Shown here one piece after another: positions 14,160-17,112 of a stretch of DNA of 17,112 bases. Below the pieces are notes generated by a model, which was given only the letters and a program-made list of their open reading frames with translations, was not told the origin of the DNA and did not search any database. Each line of letters begins with the position of its first letter. Within the stretch, counting starts at the first letter, position 1. A program made the position numbers and the translations under genes. The stretch is from assembly GCA_002314605.1 (NCBI GenBank), contig DCGO01000003.1, positions 1 through 17,112 of the forward strand, given 5' to 3'. The DNA is from Lentisphaeria bacterium UBA1776 (GTDB taxonomy: Bacteria; Verrucomicrobiota; Lentisphaeria; Victivallales; Victivallaceae).

Positions 14160-15947
14160 TTAATTGTTCCGGTTCATTTTCCGCTGGGTCTGGTAAAGTT
14201 CACGATAGGTGCCCGGCTGGTTCATCAGCTCATCGTGCGTTCCCTGCTGGACGATCTTTCCGTGATCGAGAACGATGATGGAATCGGCATTTTTGACCGT
14301 GGAAAGCCGGTGGGCGATGATGATGGTCGTCTTGCCTTTCATCAGCCGGTCCAGAGCCTCCTGAACGAGATATTCGGAGACGGTGTCCAATGCGCTGGTG
14401 GCTTCGTCCAAGATCAGAATCGCCGGATTTTTCAGGACGGCACGGGCAATGGCCAGACGCTGTTTCTGACCGCCGGAAAGGCTGGCTCCGTTTTCACCGA
14501 TCATGGTGTCAAAGCCGTCGGGCAGCTGCATGACGAACTCCATCACGTTGGCCATCTTTGCGGCCTCCATGATCTCCTCTTCCGTCACCGGACGCTTGAC
14601 CGCATAAGCGATGTTGTCGCGGATCGTGCCGGAAAAGAGGAATGGTTCTTGCAGAACCACGCCGATGTTGTCACGATAGGACTCGAAACTCAGTTTCCGG
14701 ATATCCAGCCCATCGACGCGTATGAAGCCGCCGTCGATGTCGTAAAAGCGCAGCAGAAGATTGGTGATGGTGGATTTCCCGGAACCGCTGGGACCCACCA
14801 GCGCGATCTTCTGCCCGGGGTGGATCGTAAGTGAAAAGTCGTTGACCGTGGGGCCTTTTTCTTTTTCATAACTGAACATCACGTTCTTGAACTCGATCAG
14901 CCCCTTGAGGTGATTTACATGGATCGGGTTGGCGGCCTCCCGGATCTCCGGGATCGTATTGAGCAGTTTGACAATGCGGCTGGCGCCGACCATGCCCTGG
15001 GCAAAGGTGACGGAGAGTCCGGAAAGCACGTTGATCGGGGCAAGCATCATGCCGACATAGGTGTAAAAGGCGACAAATTCGCCGATGGTGATGGACCCCA
15101 TTTTAACGGCGAAGATCCCGCTGCCGATCACTGCAAGATAGGTGAGAAGCGAGAGAATGTCGAAGATCGACCACAATCCGACTCCTTCCACAGTGACCCG
15201 CATCTGCATATCCACCACCGGTCGGAGGTTCTGGAAGAAATTGAGACACTCCGTACGCTCTTTGGCGAAGGACTTCACCACCTTGACCCCGGAGAGGGTC
15301 TCCGCAAGGTTGGCGGAAATCTCGGACATTTTTTCCTGAATCACCATGGAATCCTTGCGGATCTCCCTGCGGAAATAATGGAAATTTAGATAGTGCAGCG
15401 GAAGCGAAAGAAATACGATCAGCCCGAGTTTCCAGTTGATGGCCAGCAGCAGAGCCGAGATGATCAGCAGCTGGAAAAGCTGTTCTCCCAGCTGGGTCAT
15501 GGTGCGCATGAGCATCTGCAGGAGCGCCACATCGCTGATGACGTTGCTGATGAGTTTTCCCGTACGGTACTCTTCATAGAAGCGCAGAGACAGGCTCTGC
15601 AGATGGCGGAAGACTTTCTGCCGCAGGTCAACCATGACGCGGGCGCCGGTGTAATCGACAAGGTAACAGGCGATGTACCGCAACATGCAGCGCACGGTGT
15701 AAATGAGCAGCATTCCCCCCGCGAGTATCCAGAAGAGCGTGTAATCCGCATCGGGCAGCACCCTGTCAATGGTGATCTTGAGCATCCAGGGCATGGTCAG
15801 ACCCACCATGTTGAAAAGAATGAGTGATCCGACCGATGATCCCAGCATGCCGCGATAGGGCCTCAGCAGCTGAAGGATCTTGCCCAGCGGCTGCCGGTCA
15901 TATTGAGCCGCCAGAGCATCCCGTGAAAATTCCGTTGTTTTTTTCAT
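14160..15947 (-). CDS. MsbA/LmrA-like ABC exporter, fused permease and ATPase
   Basis: 595 aa from the ATG at 15947. The N-terminal half is a six-helix ABC_membrane exporter domain (LLRPYRGMLG onward; coupling-type segment ETLSGVKVVKSFAKE). The C-terminal half is a complete ATPase: Walker A GPSGSGKST (K391), signature LSGGQ (490-494), Walker B ILILDEATSALD (E515) and H-loop IAHRLS (H546). All catalytic residues are intact. It exports lipid, peptide, polysaccharide or drug-like substrates as a homodimer; there is no N-terminal peptidase domain. The HlyD partner immediately downstream suggests envelope-spanning export. The start is uncertain. An in-frame ATG at 16034 would add 29 residues that are mostly basic, and the promoter proposed at 16037-16064 would place transcription start near 16030, downstream of that codon. 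The ATG at 15947 gives the usual distance to the first helix but has no clear RBS; 15983 is also possible. Confidence 0.92.
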   Translation of the reverse strand: MKKTTEFSRDALAAQYDRQPLGKILQLLRPYRGMLGSSVGSLILFNMVGLTMPWMLKITIDRVLPDADYTLFWILAGGMLLIYTVRCMLRYIACYLVDYTGARVMVDLRQKVFRHLQSLSLRFYEEYRTGKLISNVISDVALLQMLMRTMTQLGEQLFQLLIISALLLAINWKLGLIVFLSLPLHYLNFHYFRREIRKDSMVIQEKMSEISANLAETLSGVKVVKSFAKERTECLNFFQNLRPVVDMQMRVTVEGVGLWSIFDILSLLTYLAVIGSGIFAVKMGSITIGEFVAFYTYVGMMLAPINVLSGLSVTFAQGMVGASRIVKLLNTIPEIREAANPIHVNHLKGLIEFKNVMFSYEKEKGPTVNDFSLTIHPGQKIALVGPSGSGKSTITNLLLRFYDIDGGFIRVDGLDIRKLSFESYRDNIGVVLQEPFLFSGTIRDNIAYAVKRPVTEEEIMEAAKMANVMEFVMQLPDGFDTMIGENGASLSGGQKQRLAIARAVLKNPAILILDEATSALDTVSEYLVQEALDRLMKGKTTIIIAHRLSTVKNADSIIVLDHGKIVQQGTHDELMNQPGTYRELYQTQRKMNRNN

Positions 15948-16036
15948 GACAGCGCAATCTTGATCCGGAGCGGGGCCATGCATCGGCCCGAATATTTTCC
16001 GGTTCTTTTTTTTACGGTTCCTCCTGTTGCGCATTC

Positions 16037-16064
16037 AATGTAGCGCTTTTCGTGAAGAATGCAA
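16037..16064 (-). promoter_or_regulatory. Candidate promoter for the ABC exporter-HlyD operon
   Basis: On the minus strand TTGCAT (16059-16064) is followed after 16 nt by TACATT (16037-16042), matching sigma70 consensus at 4 of 6 positions in each box. Predicted transcription start is about 16030. Sequence match only. Confidence 0.4.
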
Positions 16065-16179
16065 GCCTGAACATGAGAAAAAACACTTTTTATGCGGTGT
16101 ACATGCATTCCCTCTCAGTTTTTCACTGTTCCGGAAAACCGGATGCTCCGTCCTGTGCGTTTTGAAATCGGCTCATGCC

Positions 16180-16209
16180 TTGCATTTTCCCGGGACGGTA
16201 TTATATTAT
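16180..16209 (+). promoter_or_regulatory. Candidate sigma70-type promoter for grpE-dnaJ
   Basis: TTGCAT (16180-16185) and TATTAT (16204-16209) are separated by 18 nt. The -10 lies in a conspicuous AT-rich patch in GC-rich surroundings. Predicted transcription start is near 16216, giving a leader of about 60 nt before the grpE ATG. No heat-shock operator is visible. Confidence 0.5.
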
Positions 16210-16278
16210 ATGAAATATGGATTATCCGGGGGGGATGGGCAATCACTTTGAAAACAATAAAACAAGGACCTGTCATAT

Positions 16279-16995
16279 ATGTTCGGAAAAGAAAAAAAAA
16301 CTGATCCGGCGGAGACTGCCGCCGGAATGTCTGCGGAAAACCCTGCGGGCGAAGACAAAGCATTTGCGAACGTCGCCGCACCGGCGGAACCTGTTTCGCT
16401 GAATGTGGAGGATGCCGGAGAACAGCCGGCTCCGGAAGCGGAGGACCCGCTGGCCAGGGCGGCAAAAGATCTGGAGGAAGCACAGAACAAGCTTCTGTAT
16501 CTTCAGGCGGATTATCAGAATTACCGCCGGCGTATGATCAAGGAGTTGTCCGATGCCCGCCAGATGGGGGTCATCGGGACGCTGGATCCTTTTCTGCGGG
16601 TGGCGGATTTTCTCGGCATGGCGGACACTGCCGCCCGGCAGTCCGACAATCTGGACGCCATCCGTCAAGGACTGGCGATGATCATCAATGAATTCAACCG
16701 GGCCTTCGATGACCTGGGGGTCAAAAAAGAAAGCGCAGTCGGGAAAACCTTTGATCCGGATAAGCAGGAAGCGTTCCAGCAGGAAGCTTCGGAAACCGTT
16801 CCGGAAGGAGTCGTCATCAGGGAGTTGTATCCCGCTTACATGATGGGCGACCGCTGCATCCGGGCGGCCAAGGTGGTCGTTTCCACCGGAAAACCTGCTC
16901 CGGCGGAACCTGCTCCGGCAGAATCCGCTCCGGCAGAACCTGCTCCGGCGGAACCGGAGGAAACGGCAAAAGATACGGCTTCGCAGGAGGCGTAA
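16279..16995 (+). CDS. grpE: GrpE, DnaK nucleotide-exchange factor, with Pro-Ala-Glu repeat tail
   Basis: 238 aa. GrpE is the cytoplasmic dimeric factor that releases ADP from DnaK. Seen: a low-complexity acidic/alanine-rich N-terminus (1-60); a long helix (about 61-100, ARAAKDLEEAQNKLLYLQADYQNYRRR); and the family C-terminal beta domain (LDPFLRVADFL, LGVKKESAVGKTFDPDKQEAF, VVIRELYPAYMMGDRCIRAAKVVVS). The helix motif DYQNYRRR and the GKTFDP segment identify the family. After the normal end of the beta wing there is an added tail with PAPAE-type repeats (206-225) and an acidic end, uncommon in GrpE. RBS AAGGA (16264-16268) lies 10 nt before the ATG. dnaJ follows 3 nt after the stop, so they form one operon; hrcA and dnaK are not next to grpE on its upstream side. 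Confidence 0.96.
   Translation: MFGKEKKTDPAETAAGMSAENPAGEDKAFANVAAPAEPVSLNVEDAGEQPAPEAEDPLARAAKDLEEAQNKLLYLQADYQNYRRRMIKELSDARQMGVIGTLDPFLRVADFLGMADTAARQSDNLDAIRQGLAMIINEFNRAFDDLGVKKESAVGKTFDPDKQEAFQQEASETVPEGVVIRELYPAYMMGDRCIRAAKVVVSTGKPAPAEPAPAESAPAEPAPAEPEETAKDTASQEA
16894..16953 (+). repeat. 15-bp tandem repeat x4 inside grpE
   Basis: Four near-identical 15-nt units based on CCTGCTCCGGCGGAA encode PAPAE, PAPAE, SAPAE, PAPAE. Units 1 and 4 are identical at DNA level; units 2 and 3 differ at one and three positions. In-frame unit length means copy-number change would alter only tail length. Confidence 0.9.
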
Positions 16996-16998
16996 ATC

Positions 16999-17112
16999 AT
17001 GGCACAGGATTTTTATGAACTTTTGGGCGTGGACAAGAACGTCTCCGCCGATGATCTGAAAAAAGCATACCGCAAACTGGCGCTGAAGTATCACCCGGAC
17101 CGCAATCCGGGC
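16999..17112 (+). CDS. dnaJ: DnaJ co-chaperone, N-terminal J domain (3' truncated by window)
   Basis: Only the first 38 codons are present. The sequence MAQDFYELLGVDKNVSADDLKKAYRKLA... (start quoted) is a J domain with helix II and the HPD motif (H32-P33-D34) that stimulates DnaK ATPase. AGGAGG (16985-16990) is 8 nt before the ATG, and the gene starts 3 nt after the grpE stop, so grpE and dnaJ are cotranscribed. Full DnaJ versus a shorter J-domain protein cannot be told from the fragment, but position after grpE and the DFYELLGV start favour DnaJ. Confidence 0.93.
   Translation, partial: MAQDFYELLGVDKNVSADDLKKAYRKLALKYHPDRNPG

Larger units (their letters stand above)
15948..16278. other. Divergent intergenic region between the ABC exporter and grpE
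   Basis: About 330 nt without a supported gene. It holds candidate promoters for both directions (listed separately), and a minus-strand AGGAGG (16018-16023) with no usable start codon at the right distance. It also holds a small perfect hairpin, TCCGG-AAAA-CCGGA (16130-16143), of unknown meaning. No CIRCE-like sequence (TTAGCACTC-N9-GAGTGCTAA) is present. Short reading frames here look non-coding. Confidence 0.6.

Noticed and set aside
16027..16304. Short plus-strand open frames before grpE
   Set aside because: They have no RBS, cross the predicted promoter and overlap grpE in a different frame.
16894..16953. Possible CRISPR-like or regulatory repeat
   Set aside because: The units are contiguous 15-mers without spacers and stay in the grpE reading frame, so this is a coding tandem repeat.

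Overview
The window is a GC-rich bacterial chromosome segment, probably from the phylum Lentisphaerota (Victivallis-like, PVC superphylum). The main clue is the gene at 6690..7502. It has the extended prepilin N-terminus (FTLIELLVVIAIIAILA followed by SMLLPALNNAREKA) and an H-X9-DG motif near its C-terminus, a protein type greatly expanded in that phylum. The mix of secreted polysaccharide-active proteins and anaerobic flavin/iron-sulfur enzymes fits a fermentative, glycan-degrading anaerobe. The taxonomic call is inference.

Layout: (1) 1..4251, plus strand. A 5'-truncated NuoF/HydB-like NADH-binding flavoprotein is followed by a large [2Fe-2S]-GltD/NfnB-[4Fe-4S] fusion and, 3 nt later, an aldose 1-epimerase (galM). 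The first two genes look like subunits of a soluble, possibly electron-bifurcating NAD(P)H/ferredoxin oxidoreductase of the Sporomusa-type Nfn (Stn) kind. (2) 4304..12780, minus strand. A five-gene cluster reads, in transcription order: GntR/LacI-type regulator, pectate-lyase-fold lipoprotein, large secreted TIM-barrel protein of unrecognised family, H-X9-DG pseudopilin-like protein, GH78-like rhamnosidase. A striking three-arm inverted repeat (12798..12840) precedes the regulator and is the obvious control site. Clusters 1 and 2 converge at a GC-rich hairpin (4281..4302). (3) 12955..15947, minus strand. An MsbA-like ABC exporter and an HlyD-type adaptor form a two-gene export unit. (4) 16279..17112, plus strand. 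grpE and the start of dnaJ, divergent from the exporter, with a recognisable sigma70-like promoter and no CIRCE operator.

Together, the central cluster looks like a regulated glycan-utilisation locus acting on a rhamnose-containing or pectin-like substrate. Two predicted exported glycan-active proteins and a pseudopilin act outside the cytoplasm, and an apparently cytoplasmic GH78 enzyme finishes the oligosaccharide. No transporter is encoded inside the cluster. The least described parts are the large TIM-barrel protein, the pseudopilin inside a glycan operon, and the three-arm control element. I saw no tRNA, rRNA, CRISPR array, transposase or phage gene.
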